Source: a virus
Length of the DNA stretch: 22,826 bases
Virus record (IMG/VR): IMGVR_UViG_3300025669_000203
Location: 1-22,826 of that record
Reading direction: 5' to 3' (one strand)
Position numbers and translations under genes: made by a program. Shown piece by piece: positions 1 to 7,210 of this stretch (its first letter is position 1; each line of letters begins with the position of its first letter). Below the pieces are notes generated by a model. That model was not told the origin of the DNA and made no database searches. It saw only the letters and a program-made list of their open reading frames with translations.

Positions 1-2
1 AT

Positions 3-326
3 GGAAAAACATATGCGAGATTCATGGCAGAAGATGATTTGGATATTTATTGTTCAGGTGGAAATGTAGATGTAATAGGTAACACAGCAACGGTACATTC
101 AAATACTGGTGACACCACCATATCTTCTAATGTTGGCAGTATTAATATAACCGCTGGTGACGATATAGAACTAACACCGGGGGCAACAACAGCAGACCAA
201 ATAATAGTTCATATACCAGAAGGTAATGTTGCCGATTCTGGAGCAGATGGGGCTACAAAGGTGGCATATAGACTGTATGCGGCTGGGTCTGGAGATACTA
301 GGTTTTTAAAAGTTACAAAGGCATAA
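3..326 (+). CDS. Virion-associated repetitive protein, C-terminal part (5' end outside window)
   Basis: The frame is open from the first bases (G-K-T-Y-A-R-F-M...), so the gene starts upstream of the window. An ATG at 24 lies in frame but has no convincing Shine-Dalgarno sequence. The visible ~107 residues are rich in Gly, Thr, Asn and Asp and run as short alternating strands (SGGNVDVIGN, HSNTGDTTISSN, GSINITAGDD), which suggests a beta-helix or beta-sandwich like those of phage fibre, decoration or baseplate proteins. It ends in RFLKVTKA just before a 70-aa gene and the long tail-fibre gene, so a structural role is the simplest reading. No catalytic motif is visible. Function is inferred from composition and position only. 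Confidence 0.6.
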   Translation, partial: GKTYARFMAEDDLDIYCSGGNVDVIGNTATVHSNTGDTTISSNVGSINITAGDDIELTPGATTADQIIVHIPEGNVADSGADGATKVAYRLYAAGSGDTRFLKVTKA

Positions 327-362
327 TTAGTTATATATAAACAATCTTAAAGGGAGAAAGTA

Positions 363-575
363 ATGGAAAAGAATGAAATGTTATCAAAACAAAAGATGGA
401 AGAAGCATTACAGGCAGGTATGACTAAATATCTACAGACTTTTTACGATAGTAATTTTCAGAACAAATTATCAGAAGAACTTGTTACGGGTATAGGTATA
501 AAAATTATACCAGAGATTATGAAAGTACTAGACCCTTGGATACCAAAAGAAGAAAATGAAACTAAGGAGGTTTAA
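363..575 (+). CDS. Small hypothetical protein (70 aa) in the structural operon
   Basis: A 70-residue, mostly helical, soluble protein. The start follows a good ribosome-binding site (AGGGAGAAAGTA-ATG) and the stop lies 3 nt before the tail-fibre start, whose own RBS (AAGGAGGTTT) is embedded in the last codons, so the two genes are probably translationally coupled. The N-terminal half is charged and amphipathic (KQKMEEALQAGMTKYLQTFY); the C-terminal half contains a Gly/Ile-rich stretch and ends in acidic residues. There is no signal peptide, transmembrane segment or Cys motif. I do not recognise the family. A minor virion or tail-assembly role is suggested by position alone. Confidence 0.7.
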   Translation: MEKNEMLSKQKMEEALQAGMTKYLQTFYDSNFQNKLSEELVTGIGIKIIPEIMKVLDPWIPKEENETKEV

Positions 576-578
576 AAA

Positions 579-3488
579 ATGATTTATAAAGCTGGAACGG
601 TACAGGTAACTCGTGGTTCCACAACTGTTACGGGTAACAGCACAGAGTTTTTAAAGTACGTCAGTAGCTTTAGCATGTTCAGAAGAACAGGAGACACCTC
701 AACGTATATTGTAGACAGGGTTATTAGCCAAACAGAATTGCTACTGTCTACACCATATCAGGGTGTTTCTTATACTGATACTAGGTATTCTATTAACCCA
801 GACAGAACCACAAACCTTGGGTTGCCACTGTTGAGTCCCAGCTTGCCAGACCCATCTTTTGTAGTGAATCAAGCGCTGGAAAAGATCGACAAGAACGCTG
901 GTACATTCCTAGACTTCAACTCTTTATCTGGGGTAGACTACTCAGGTGAGACTGGATTCTACATCAGGAATGACTACCATTCAGACGAACTTAAGCTTGG
1001 TAGGGTTATAAAACTAACAGACAGTTCCGGTGAAGTAACATCATACGACTACGTTTCCAACAACTCTTTCTTTGATGCAGACGTATCAATCACACCCGTT
1101 GCGCAGGACGTTTATTACTCTGGAGAAACTGGTGCAGAAGAACAGTTGGTTAAGTGGGATGTCCTGTCAAACGAGAACACAGCAGGGTATGTTTTTATTA
1201 ATACCGTTGACACTGCCACTAATCATATTGTTGTATCAGGTGAAAAGATCGGTTCTGATTGGAGTGCCGACGATGTACTGCATTGCTACGGACACACCAT
1301 GGGTTTAGGTGAGATAGATACTGGACTTACATCAACAGTGGTGCCTTTAACTCAAGTAAGTGGCGAAGCATTAACTTTGTCAGAATTTAAAACAAACGAC
1401 CTGCTTTATAATTATCAAAAGAACAGCTCTAGGGCTATTATCGCTGGCGGTGTATCAAGTTTAACAACCACAACATCAACAGATAGTTGGTCTGTTGGCG
1501 ACAAGGTGTACACAATTAAAGCTGATATTAAAGTTGCAACACCAAACGTCGGTTCAGACGTTGAAAGCGTTGAATACGGGGCACAAAGCCAAATAGGAAC
1601 TGACTCTGTTAAGAAAGATAACGTAGACTTTGGTATGGGTTCTCAACAGGTGTGGGCAGAAGATATACCAGTCTCTGCAAGTCCATTAGATGCCACCAAT
1701 GTTAATGATGCTTTCACTGAACTCAACTCAGACTTCATCAACCACACAACAACAGGTGAAGCACACATTGGAAACGATGTCCACTTTGCTGACGATGGTC
1801 AGGGTGCTCATACCTTAACCTCAATTCACATGCAAGACGCCGTTAATGAGATAAAGAACAGGATAAATACGAGCGACTTTATTACGGGTTCTGTGGATTC
1901 ATCTGAAGATGTTGAACAGTTTTACTCTGATGGGTTTATTAACTATCCCAACGCATTCATGAACAGTGGTGAACGTTGGTGTAGGATGGAGACAGGTACC
2001 AACGCTGGGTACGTTAGACAGATTGATAGTTTTGACAACACTGACGGTGAGTTTAACTTTGCAAGCGGCGAAGGGTTTACCTATGTACCATCTGAAGGCG
2101 ATGTGTTTTCTGTAATTTTAACCTCTGAGTTAACTGGCTTAACTGGTGATACAGGTGCAACAGGTGCTCAAGGAATACAAGGAGACCCAAGCCAACCGAC
2201 CAACCTCCTCCCCAATTCAGGCTTTGGTTCCTGTTCTAATTCTACCCTTGAGAATGTACCGGATACGTCTGACATGATTACAAACGGTAGTTTTGACTCA
2301 ACCACTACTGGCTGGTCGCAAGTATCAGCAATACTTTCTAGTGTTTCTGGTGGAGCAGTTGGAAATTGCCTAGAGATTGCAAATGACGGAACTAATTATG
2401 GTCGTACCGAACAATCAATAACTACTGTAGATGGCAAATTATATAGGATTATTTTTTATTTTAAAAAAGGGACTGCTACGTCTGGACGCATTAAAATTGG
2501 TTCAACTTATGAGGCTGAGGATATATATCTTAATACCTTTACAGATGCAACATGGACTTCGCACACTGTTACATTTAGGGCGAATTCTACAACAACATAT
2601 ATAGCTATGTTAAACACATCTAATACAGATACGCAAACAAGTTATTGGGACAGCATTTCCCTCTACGAAGTAACCCCCGGCTTTATTGCAGCCAATAATT
2701 ATGGGCCTGATGGATGGATAAAACCTTCAACGGGAATATTACACCGAGTTTTTACGGGTTGCGGAATACATGAACTCAGGCATGAACTCGGAGCGGCCGC
2801 GGAGAATGTTTTTTGGCCAAACTCTAGCACAATATATGAAAGCCCAAGTCACTATCTTAAATTTTCAGGTCGTCAGGTTGCGATGGGTATTAAAATTAAA
2901 ACAGATGTTGCCGGTGTGTTCAGACTTCGGATTAACGATGGTGTTGGCATAACTTACTCTGATTATCATACCGGCGGTGGAGATTGGGAATGGCTGGAAT
3001 GCACGAGGCTTGTTAGTGAATCAACAGATCTTTTCGTTACGGGTGTCGGGGTAAGTGGCGGTACAGTGTCAGATGTCGCATATTACAAAGAGCCTATGCT
3101 CATATACGGCTCTGTAATCGGTGAAGGGAATTATAGTCAGCCGGTGGGCGAGGTGGTGTGGTGTGATGCTACAAATATAGACTTAAATGATTATGTTTCA
3201 GCCTCAGTATCGGCAGATGTTGATATTGATATTGAGGCCCAGACGAATGGGATGATACCAAAAGGATTTAAAGCAATAAACATGAACATGAGGGGATTGT
3301 GCGGAACTGCTAATAAATATATTTCTTTAGGTGCTTATGATTTAAGGGTTTATAGCCAAGTAGTAAGCGGTGTAAATGCCGGTAGTAATTGGGTAAAGGA
3401 CCATGACAATGATGGCAAAATCGCCCTACAAAGGAATGATACTTTTTCCGGTATAACAATCGGCATAACAGGGGTGCAGGTATCATGA
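579..3488 (+). CDS. Tail fibre / receptor-binding protein with collagen-like and carbohydrate-binding-like modules
   Basis: A 969-residue protein starting after a strong RBS (AAGGAGGTTTAAAAA-ATG). The N-terminal ~500 residues are Ser/Thr/Asp-rich and beta-type, consistent with a fibre shaft. A short Gly-X-Y collagen-like stretch lies at about residues 520-537 (GLTGDTGATGAQGIQGD). From ~542 (NLLPNSGF) a C-terminal head begins. Within it, residues ~565-700 look like a CBM_4_9/galactose-binding type jelly roll (ITNGSFD...TTGWS, GNCLEI, GKLYRI, ISLYEVTPG). The following GPDGWIKPS part seems to continue the NLLPN module, so the jelly roll may be nested in it. Modular heads of this kind are typical of phage receptor-binding tips. 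It overlaps the next gene by 4 nt (ATGA). The general role is fairly sure; the sugar ligand is unknown. Confidence 0.85.
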   Translation: MIYKAGTVQVTRGSTTVTGNSTEFLKYVSSFSMFRRTGDTSTYIVDRVISQTELLLSTPYQGVSYTDTRYSINPDRTTNLGLPLLSPSLPDPSFVVNQALEKIDKNAGTFLDFNSLSGVDYSGETGFYIRNDYHSDELKLGRVIKLTDSSGEVTSYDYVSNNSFFDADVSITPVAQDVYYSGETGAEEQLVKWDVLSNENTAGYVFINTVDTATNHIVVSGEKIGSDWSADDVLHCYGHTMGLGEIDTGLTSTVVPLTQVSGEALTLSEFKTNDLLYNYQKNSSRAIIAGGVSSLTTTTSTDSWSVGDKVYTIKADIKVATPNVGSDVESVEYGAQSQIGTDSVKKDNVDFGMGSQQVWAEDIPVSASPLDATNVNDAFTELNSDFINHTTTGEAHIGNDVHFADDGQGAHTLTSIHMQDAVNEIKNRINTSDFITGSVDSSEDVEQFYSDGFINYPNAFMNSGERWCRMETGTNAGYVRQIDSFDNTDGEFNFASGEGFTYVPSEGDVFSVILTSELTGLTGDTGATGAQGIQGDPSQPTNLLPNSGFGSCSNSTLENVPDTSDMITNGSFDSTTTGWSQVSAILSSVSGGAVGNCLEIANDGTNYGRTEQSITTVDGKLYRIIFYFKKGTATSGRIKIGSTYEAEDIYLNTFTDATWTSHTVTFRANSTTTYIAMLNTSNTDTQTSYWDSISLYEVTPGFIAANNYGPDGWIKPSTGILHRVFTGCGIHELRHELGAAAENVFWPNSSTIYESPSHYLKFSGRQVAMGIKIKTDVAGVFRLRINDGVGITYSDYHTGGGDWEWLECTRLVSESTDLFVTGVGVSGGTVSDVAYYKEPMLIYGSVIGEGNYSQPVGEVVWCDATNIDLNDYVSASVSADVDIDIEAQTNGMIPKGFKAINMNMRGLCGTANKYISLGAYDLRVYSQVVSGVNAGSNWVKDHDNDGKIALQRNDTFSGITIGITGVQVS

Positions 3489-3898
3489 TTAATATTATAA
3501 CAACAGAACAAATCGACACAGAAAAACAATACGTATTTATCACTCTTGACGTAGACGGTGAAACAATAGAACAGACAACCGTTCAACCGTGGAACACAAA
3601 AGAGCCTTTGTTGTCCGGCCAGGCATTAGTTGATTGGATTAAAACTCAAGAGGATAGATATAAACTTGAGATATTAAAAGACATGTATCCGGGCGCTGAA
3701 CCTGACTTAAAAACGGTTGAAAGTTTTGAAACCTGGGTCAAGGGCGGCGCTGAAAAGACAGACAAGGGCGGTAAAAAAGAACAGGTTATAAAAAAAGCGT
3801 GGACAAATAAACACCCCAAAAGAATAGGGTTGAAGGCACGTATCAACGAAGCGAAAAGCATTAGCGATTTAAAAACTATTTTACTTGACATTGTTTAA
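3485..3898 (+). CDS. Hypothetical protein downstream of the tail fibre (possible fibre accessory or chaperone)
   Basis: A 137-residue protein whose start overlaps the fibre stop by 4 nt (ATGA), so translation is coupled to the fibre gene. The N-terminal ~45 residues form a beta-type stretch (ITTEQIDTEKQYVFITLDVDG and beyond) similar in style to short phage proteins that follow fibre genes. The middle is charged and Gly/Lys-rich (KGGAEKTDKGGKKEQ) and the C-terminus is a short helical tail (IGLKARINEAKSISDLKTIL). No signal peptide or membrane segment is seen. Proteins encoded directly after tail fibres are often assembly chaperones or tip components, and that is the best guess here, but no diagnostic motif supports it. 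Confidence 0.7.
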   Translation: MINIITTEQIDTEKQYVFITLDVDGETIEQTTVQPWNTKEPLLSGQALVDWIKTQEDRYKLEILKDMYPGAEPDLKTVESFETWVKGGAEKTDKGGKKEQVIKKAWTNKHPKRIGLKARINEAKSISDLKTILLDIV

Positions 3899-3915
3899 AT
3901 GTGCGTGGTGGCGTT

Positions 3916-4374
3916 ATGTCTTTTAATAAAACTCAGTTTAGGACGGTTATAGAAGAAACTCTTAAAAAAATAGATAAGTATTCTGGTAATGCTGTTTGTC
4001 TTTTACTGGGTACCTGTGCTCAGGAGTCAGACTTTGGAACGTATCTGTACCAAATAAACGGCCCCGCCCTTGGGGTTTTTCAAATGGAACCCGCAACCAT
4101 GCGCAGCCTTTGGTGTAACTACTTAAATTACAGAGACAACCTTGTTAGAATAATATACGGGGCCTGTGGTGTTGTTGATGCAGATGAGTACGCACTAAAA
4201 ACAAACTTATCGTTTCAAATAATAATGGCTAGGTTTAAATATTACAAGGTAAAAGAAGCACTGCCAACAACCATAGAAGGCTATGCAAAATACTGGAAGA
4301 CACATTATAATACTCATAAAGGTAGGGGAACAGAAGAACAGTTCATAAAAAACTATAACAGATACGTTTTATAA
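3916..4374 (+). CDS. Lysozyme/transglycosylase-like peptidoglycan hydrolase (putative endolysin)
   Basis: A 152-residue protein read from ATG 3916, which has a weak GGTGG-type RBS. A GTG at 3901 in the same frame would add five residues but has no RBS. The motif CAQESDFG (candidate catalytic Glu in an 'ES-FG' context) followed by GPALGVFQMEPATM resembles the E-S...G-LxQ...P pattern of lysozyme-like/SLT-type muramidases. The C-terminal half is helical, with YAKYWKTHYNT and TEEQFIKNYNRY. No signal peptide is present, so export would need a holin; the next gene encodes a one-helix membrane protein. Position after the tail fibre and before a membrane protein and a lipoprotein fits a lysis cassette. 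A virion-associated hydrolase is the alternative. Confidence 0.7.
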   Translation: MSFNKTQFRTVIEETLKKIDKYSGNAVCLLLGTCAQESDFGTYLYQINGPALGVFQMEPATMRSLWCNYLNYRDNLVRIIYGACGVVDADEYALKTNLSFQIIMARFKYYKVKEALPTTIEGYAKYWKTHYNTHKGRGTEEQFIKNYNRYVL

Positions 4375-4385
4375 GGGGGGTTACA

Positions 4386-4673
4386 TTGGAGTATTTTTCA
4401 GCTTTACTAGAGCACAAGAATATTGTTACCGACAACAAGGACTTATTGTGGTGTATAGTTGTGGCTTTGGTTGTTTTTTACTATGCCAATAAAAACAGTA
4501 CCTGCCATCACCACGAAGATGTTTGTGGTAAGATTGTTGACATAGAAGACAACTACCTGTTTGTTGAGGAGTGTTTAAGATATTTAATGAGGCACATGTA
4601 TTCAGTTTGTGCTGAACTTAAGTTAAAACCAGACAAAGAACCTACACATCAACGTAATAGAAGGGATAAATAG
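4386..4673 (+). CDS. Single-pass membrane protein (possible holin or spanin-like lysis protein)
   Basis: A 95-residue protein starting at TTG 4386. This rare start is supported by an excellent RBS (AGGGGGG, 5 nt spacing) and by the absence of any better ATG. Residues ~20-34 (LLWCIVVALVVFYYA) form one short transmembrane helix after an N-terminal stretch containing NIVTDNKD. The rest is polar with a CHHHEDVC cluster (residues ~40-47), then a helical and strongly basic tail (NRRDK). The place directly after the lysozyme-like gene and before a lipoprotein fits a lysis cassette. It could be a pinholin-like protein, or the inner-membrane partner of the lipoprotein, but the family is not recognised. 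Confidence 0.7.
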   Translation: MEYFSALLEHKNIVTDNKDLLWCIVVALVVFYYANKNSTCHHHEDVCGKIVDIEDNYLFVEECLRYLMRHMYSVCAELKLKPDKEPTHQRNRRDK

Positions 4674-4726
4674 TGGTGTGTTTAAAACAACCAAACAACA
4701 AGAAGGTTTTTAGAAAGGGATTTGAG

Positions 4727-5191
4727 ATGTTTAAAAAACTAGTGATACCCATGCTACTCATCGCATATGGGTTAATACTTACATTTACACAAGGTTGTGC
4801 GAGTAAAGAGGCTATCGTTAAGACTGGTTCTTTTAAGACTACGTTTATTGCGGAAAAAGGTAAGACACTTACCGGTTCTGTTGACTTGGATTTAATTAAA
4901 GAGGCCGGTAGTGGTAGTACCGACATTGGTATTCAAGGTGCTGAAACTGCTAACGTTGAAGGAACGTACTATGAGAAGAGAGTTGATCGAAAAGTATCCA
5001 CAAGTTGTACTTGGCAGTCATGGTACTTTGTAGATGCCAACGGTAAACAACAGCACCGGACGTACTTGTCATTCTATGACGGTAGTTCTGCTATTGGTGA
5101 TCTATTTGATACGGAAAATGAGGTTCCTATTATTCAGGACATGATGGACGAAGAAACTTATTACGGGCCTACAGTTGAATCTTCACCGTAG
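4727..5191 (+). CDS. Phage-encoded lipoprotein
   Basis: A 154-residue protein from ATG 4727, chosen over the upstream GTG 4673 because of its RBS (AAAGGGATTTGAG) and because the protein then begins with a proper signal sequence: KK, a hydrophobic core (VIPMLLIAYGLILTF), and a lipobox-like TQGC|AS with the lipidated Cys at residue 24. The -3 position is Thr rather than the usual Leu, so the lipobox is imperfect. The mature part is beta-rich, with a segment around DLDLIKEAGSGSTDIGIQG, and ends acidic. As the last gene of the late operon after the lysis genes, it could be an outer-membrane spanin subunit or a receptor-blocking (superinfection-exclusion) lipoprotein. The signal peptide is visible; the role is inference. 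Confidence 0.75.
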   Translation: MFKKLVIPMLLIAYGLILTFTQGCASKEAIVKTGSFKTTFIAEKGKTLTGSVDLDLIKEAGSGSTDIGIQGAETANVEGTYYEKRVDRKVSTSCTWQSWYFVDANGKQQHRTYLSFYDGSSAIGDLFDTENEVPIIQDMMDEETYYGPTVESSP

Positions 5192-5200
5192 ACTTTCATG

Positions 5201-5231
5201 CTGTGGGGTTGCGTAAAATACAACCCCACAG
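5201..5231. terminator. Perfect 11-bp hairpin between convergent operons (candidate bidirectional terminator)
   Basis: CTGTGGGGTTG (5201-5211) and CAACCCCACAG (5221-5231) form a perfect GC-rich 11-bp stem with a 9-nt loop, 9 nt after the stop of the last plus-strand gene and facing the end of the minus-strand block. Neither strand has the U-run of a classical intrinsic terminator. The function is inferred from position and stem stability. Confidence 0.55.
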
Positions 5232-5237
5232 ATGATT

Positions 5238-5327
5238 CTAAGTGTGCATATTGGCAAGAACAAACAATGTTAAAATTCCAAATAATATAAACACCGTGTT
5301 CATCCATCTCTCAGTAAACTTTTTCAT
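5238..5327 (-). CDS. Possible 29-aa single-pass membrane micro-protein
   Basis: The ORF encodes MKKFTERWMNTVFILFGILT and on to residue 29: a basic N-terminus followed by one clear hydrophobic helix (VFILFGILTLFVLA), a plausible tiny membrane protein. Its ATG overlaps the stop of a 22-codon ORF (5324-5392) by 4 nt (ATGA), as is usual in this block. The nearest Shine-Dalgarno-like AAAGGTG sits rather far upstream. It would be the last gene of the minus-strand block before the convergent hairpin. It is too short for a family match; coding is suggested by the charge/hydrophobicity pattern and the overlap only. Confidence 0.35.
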   Translation of the reverse strand: MKKFTERWMNTVFILFGILTLFVLANMHT

Positions 5328-5398
5328 ACAACAACTGTCACCTTTCTTTTGTATTGTTTATACGACAAGTATTCCCACCCACCAACAGACATCGTATA

Positions 5399-5524
5399 TC
5401 AGCAGTGACCGCACGAAACAGGCCCGTGTTCTGTTACCCACACCCACACTGTTGCTTGGTTGTGTCTTGGCTGGCAGTTTGAGCACGGACAGTACTGTTC
5501 TTTACCACAGTTAGGGCAGGTCAT
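5399..5524 (-). CDS. Very small zinc-ribbon-like protein (41 aa)
   Basis: The encoded protein begins MTCPNCGKEQYCPCSNCQ and ends VSCGHC, giving four Cys pairs or triplets (CPNC, CPCSNC, CGHC) typical of a zinc-ribbon or knuckle. The start at 5524 is preferred because it has a Shine-Dalgarno sequence (GCGAGG, 5 nt spacing). An in-frame ATG at 5557 would add 11 residues but lacks an RBS and is preceded by an in-frame stop. It lies just after ssb on the same strand and fits the many small Cys-rich proteins of this block. The exact role (protein or nucleic-acid binding) is unknown. Confidence 0.6.
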   Translation of the reverse strand: MTCPNCGKEQYCPCSNCQPRHNQATVWVWVTEHGPVSCGHC

Positions 5525-5597
5525 ACCGTCCTCGCTATTTCTATTATCACCATCCATACTAGCAAGTCAATCTGTAGGAATATTCTTGTGTAAACCA

Positions 5598-5966
5598 TCA
5601 GAATGGAACATCTGAATCATCAGCCACAGCATCACCACCACTGTAATCTGCTTCTTTATCTGTGTAACTGTTAGTTGAATCTTTTTTACCACAGAATTCA
5701 AAGGAGAACATTGAAACGCTTGAATAATATTTTTCCTCATATTTACGGTGCTCCTGCTTGCCAGTCACAATAATCTCACTCCCCTTCTTGAAGTACTTTT
5801 CAATTAGCTTCGCCTTATCGCCGAAACTCACAATTTGGTGCCACGTAGGGTCTTTATCTTTACCGTTATCTGTAGCCATTGTAAACTTGGTTACTTGCTT
5901 ACCACCCTGTGTAAAACTGGTCTCAGGGTCTTTGCCAAGTAGTCCGTGTAATATAATTTGATTCAT
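5598..5966 (-). CDS. ssb: Single-stranded DNA-binding protein (SSB)
   Basis: A 122-residue SSB that coats single-stranded DNA during phage replication and recombination. The N-terminus MNQIILHGLLGKDPETSFTQ, the WHQIVSFGDKA segment and the strand GSEIIVTGKQEHRKYEEK make up the single OB fold of the family. The linker is short and Asp/Ser-rich, and the C-terminus DDSDVPF (116-122) is the acidic tip that recruits partner proteins. Length is shorter than host SSB (~165-180) but normal for phage versions. The start follows TAGGAGAAAAGTA and overlaps the upstream stop by one base (TAATG). It lies at the distal end of the early block that also encodes replisome-organiser and helicase-loader-like proteins. 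Confidence 0.93.
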   Translation of the reverse strand: MNQIILHGLLGKDPETSFTQGGKQVTKFTMATDNGKDKDPTWHQIVSFGDKAKLIEKYFKKGSEIIVTGKQEHRKYEEKYYSSVSMFSFEFCGKKDSTNSYTDKEADYSGGDAVADDSDVPF

Positions 5967-6154
5967 TACTTTTCTCCTATTTCTTTTATTCCTGTTATTT
6001 CATTTTCAGTATCATCACGCACAACGTTGTTTTTCGTCTTCTCACCCTCATACCATATCTCTCTCGCCTCGTCTTCGTCTTTAGCTTCTACAACATACGT
6101 AGATGTTCCACGGCTATAACCTGACCATTCAGTTTCTATTTCATATTTTGCCAT
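5966..6154 (-). CDS. Small hypothetical protein (62 aa)
   Basis: A 62-residue acidic protein (MAKYEIETEWSGYSRG...) with an alternating beta-type first half and a central DEDEAREIWYEGE helix, a pattern common in tiny phage proteins that fold as a beta-beta-alpha unit. The start has a strong RBS (GAGGAGAAAAGTA) placed inside the previous gene, whose end it overlaps by 14 nt; its stop shares a base with the ssb start. Conserved spacing suggests co-translation with ssb. No metal-binding or membrane motif is seen and the function is unknown. Confidence 0.75.
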   Translation of the reverse strand: MAKYEIETEWSGYSRGTSTYVVEAKDEDEAREIWYEGEKTKNNVVRDDTENEITGIKEIGEK

Positions 6155-6515
6155 TACTTTTCTCCTCTTCTTCTGTTCTCCATTTTATTAGGTCACCCTC
6201 ACATTTAAATACTGGTATCCCAATCTCTTCAGCTCTAGCTATTTCTTTTAGTGTACCTTTAGAGTTTTCCCAACACCCGATAAGCAAAACAGCATCAGAA
6301 ACCTCAAGCCATGCCATAGAATAGTCATAGAACTGCTGTACCGTAAAGTCAGAATCAAAATTATCAATAACATAACTCTTGTCGTGCCAAGGGCAAAACG
6401 GTGCGAAACCATTACCAAAAAGGCAAGCGCATGTTTTTTCACCAAGACCTATATTTTTAAGAACATCCAATACGTTGTCGGCACTGTATGGCCCTGCAAC
6501 ATAAACTCTTTTCAT
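6141..6515 (-). CDS. Nucleoside 2-deoxyribosyltransferase-like protein (DUF4406 type)
   Basis: A 124-residue protein with the hallmarks of the nucleoside 2-deoxyribosyltransferase-like fold: the N-terminal strand and loop MKRVYVAGPYSADNVLDV, a central CPWHDKSY segment, and the C-terminal DAVLLIGCWENSKGTLKEIA followed by EEIGIPVF. Relatives transfer or hydrolyse 2-deoxyribosyl groups on nucleosides or nucleotides, which would suit phage nucleotide metabolism or DNA modification. Many DUF4406-type members are uncharacterised, so the reaction here is inferred. The RBS is GAGGAGTGTGAA-ATG. It sits in the early block upstream of ssb and overlaps the following small gene by 14 nt. Confidence 0.75.
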   Translation of the reverse strand: MKRVYVAGPYSADNVLDVLKNIGLGEKTCACLFGNGFAPFCPWHDKSYVIDNFDSDFTVQQFYDYSMAWLEVSDAVLLIGCWENSKGTLKEIARAEEIGIPVFKCEGDLIKWRTEEEEKSNGKI

Positions 6516-6539
6516 TTCACACTCCTCTTTTTTAAATTG

Positions 6540-6743
6540 TTAAGACGGTGTTTGTGTATTAATCACGTCAGACAACATATCTTCCAACCACCTAACATTT
6601 TTACTCCACCCCTCTTCAAATGTCAAAACCCCGCTCATCATGTCCTCCTGATATAAAGGCTCTACACCAGATATAGCCTCATATCTTTCAAATGCAATTT
6701 TCCACCCAATTGGCATGTCAACATAAATAGCCACGTTTGCCAT
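6540..6743 (-). CDS. Small hypothetical protein (67 aa)
   Basis: A 67-residue acidic, mainly helical protein (MANVAIYVDMPIGWKIAFER...). It has an N-terminal hydrophobic strand, a WKIAFERYEAI helix, and a C-terminal VRWLEDMLSDVIN helix. The RBS is weak (TTGGG immediately before the ATG) compared with its neighbours, so the start is less certain; M10 is an alternative but has no RBS either. There is no membrane segment or Cys motif. It lies between the DUF3310-like gene and the deoxyribosyltransferase-like gene on the same strand. Function unknown. Confidence 0.6.
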   Translation of the reverse strand: MANVAIYVDMPIGWKIAFERYEAISGVEPLYQEDMMSGVLTFEEGWSKNVRWLEDMLSDVINTQTPS

Positions 6744-6788
6744 CCCAATACATACTTAGTATTTCCGAAGTTGATTATTTTATTAAAC

Positions 6789-7139
6789 CTATTGTTTCTT
6801 TTGCCAACTAGCTTCACCCATTATTCTTTTCTTTTCCCTGTCTGCAAACCAAAGAATCTTATTCAGCTCATATTCTATGTCATTTTTTGTACCAATCCTA
6901 TAACACGCTTTGAATATATTCATGATCTGCCCGTTCATTTCCCTATACTCAATCAAGTCTTGAAGTTGTGTTGCTCCTTCTGGCAGGGCATATTGAGATG
7001 GGGTTGAGCCACCATTGCAACTACTTACGAGTGGTGGTTTATAACTTGGGCAAAGCATGCATTCTTTTTCAGCTGTATACATATGGCTAAACTTGTAACA
7101 TTCTAGTGCTTTACACCATTCTGGTATATTTCTTTGCAT
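6789..7139 (-). CDS. DUF3310-like phage protein
   Basis: A 116-residue protein. The C-terminal half (LQDLIEYREMNGQIMNIFKA, then CYRIG and YELNKILWFADREKKRI) matches the pattern of the DUF3310 domain, in which a 'D-I-E...GN..KY..R.G...DL.KA.WYL.RE' helix pair is conserved. T7 gp1.7, a nucleotide kinase, belongs to this group, so a nucleotide-metabolism role is possible but not shown. The N-terminal half carries a Cys-containing stretch (WCKALECYKF, ECMLCPSY) that could bind a metal. The RBS is TAAGGTAAAAAT-ATG. About 210 nt of AT-rich leader with a G-rich element lies upstream. Confidence 0.65.
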   Translation of the reverse strand: MQRNIPEWCKALECYKFSHMYTAEKECMLCPSYKPPLVSSCNGGSTPSQYALPEGATQLQDLIEYREMNGQIMNIFKACYRIGTKNDIEYELNKILWFADREKKRIMGEASWQKKQ

Positions 7140-7174
7140 ATTTTTACCTTACCATGGCTAATTTGTTTAATATA

Positions 7175-7210
7175 GGTGGGCTTCAGCCCTTAATCATCCA
7201 CCCACCCACC
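7175..7210 (-). promoter_or_regulatory. G-rich leader element: four G-tracts plus a competing hairpin
   Basis: On the minus strand (RNA sense) the leader of the DUF3310-like gene carries GGTGGGTGGGTGG (four G-tracts, one-base loops), followed by GGGCTGAAGCCC (a small hairpin) and CCCACC, which can pair with GGTGGG. Either a two-layer quadruplex or a long stem could form about 36 nt upstream of the start codon. The sequence is seen directly; any regulatory role is inference. Confidence 0.35.

Noticed and set aside
5324-5392. A 22-codon minus-strand ORF (MSVGGWEYLSYKQYKRKVTV...) overlapping the 29-aa ORF by ATGA.
   Set aside because: No RBS and too short; kept only as context for the neighbour.
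5242-5514. A 90-codon plus-strand ORF in the gap after the lipoprotein gene.
   Set aside because: No RBS at its start, composition unlike the neighbours, and it is antisense to a zinc-ribbon-like gene with a proper RBS on the minus strand.
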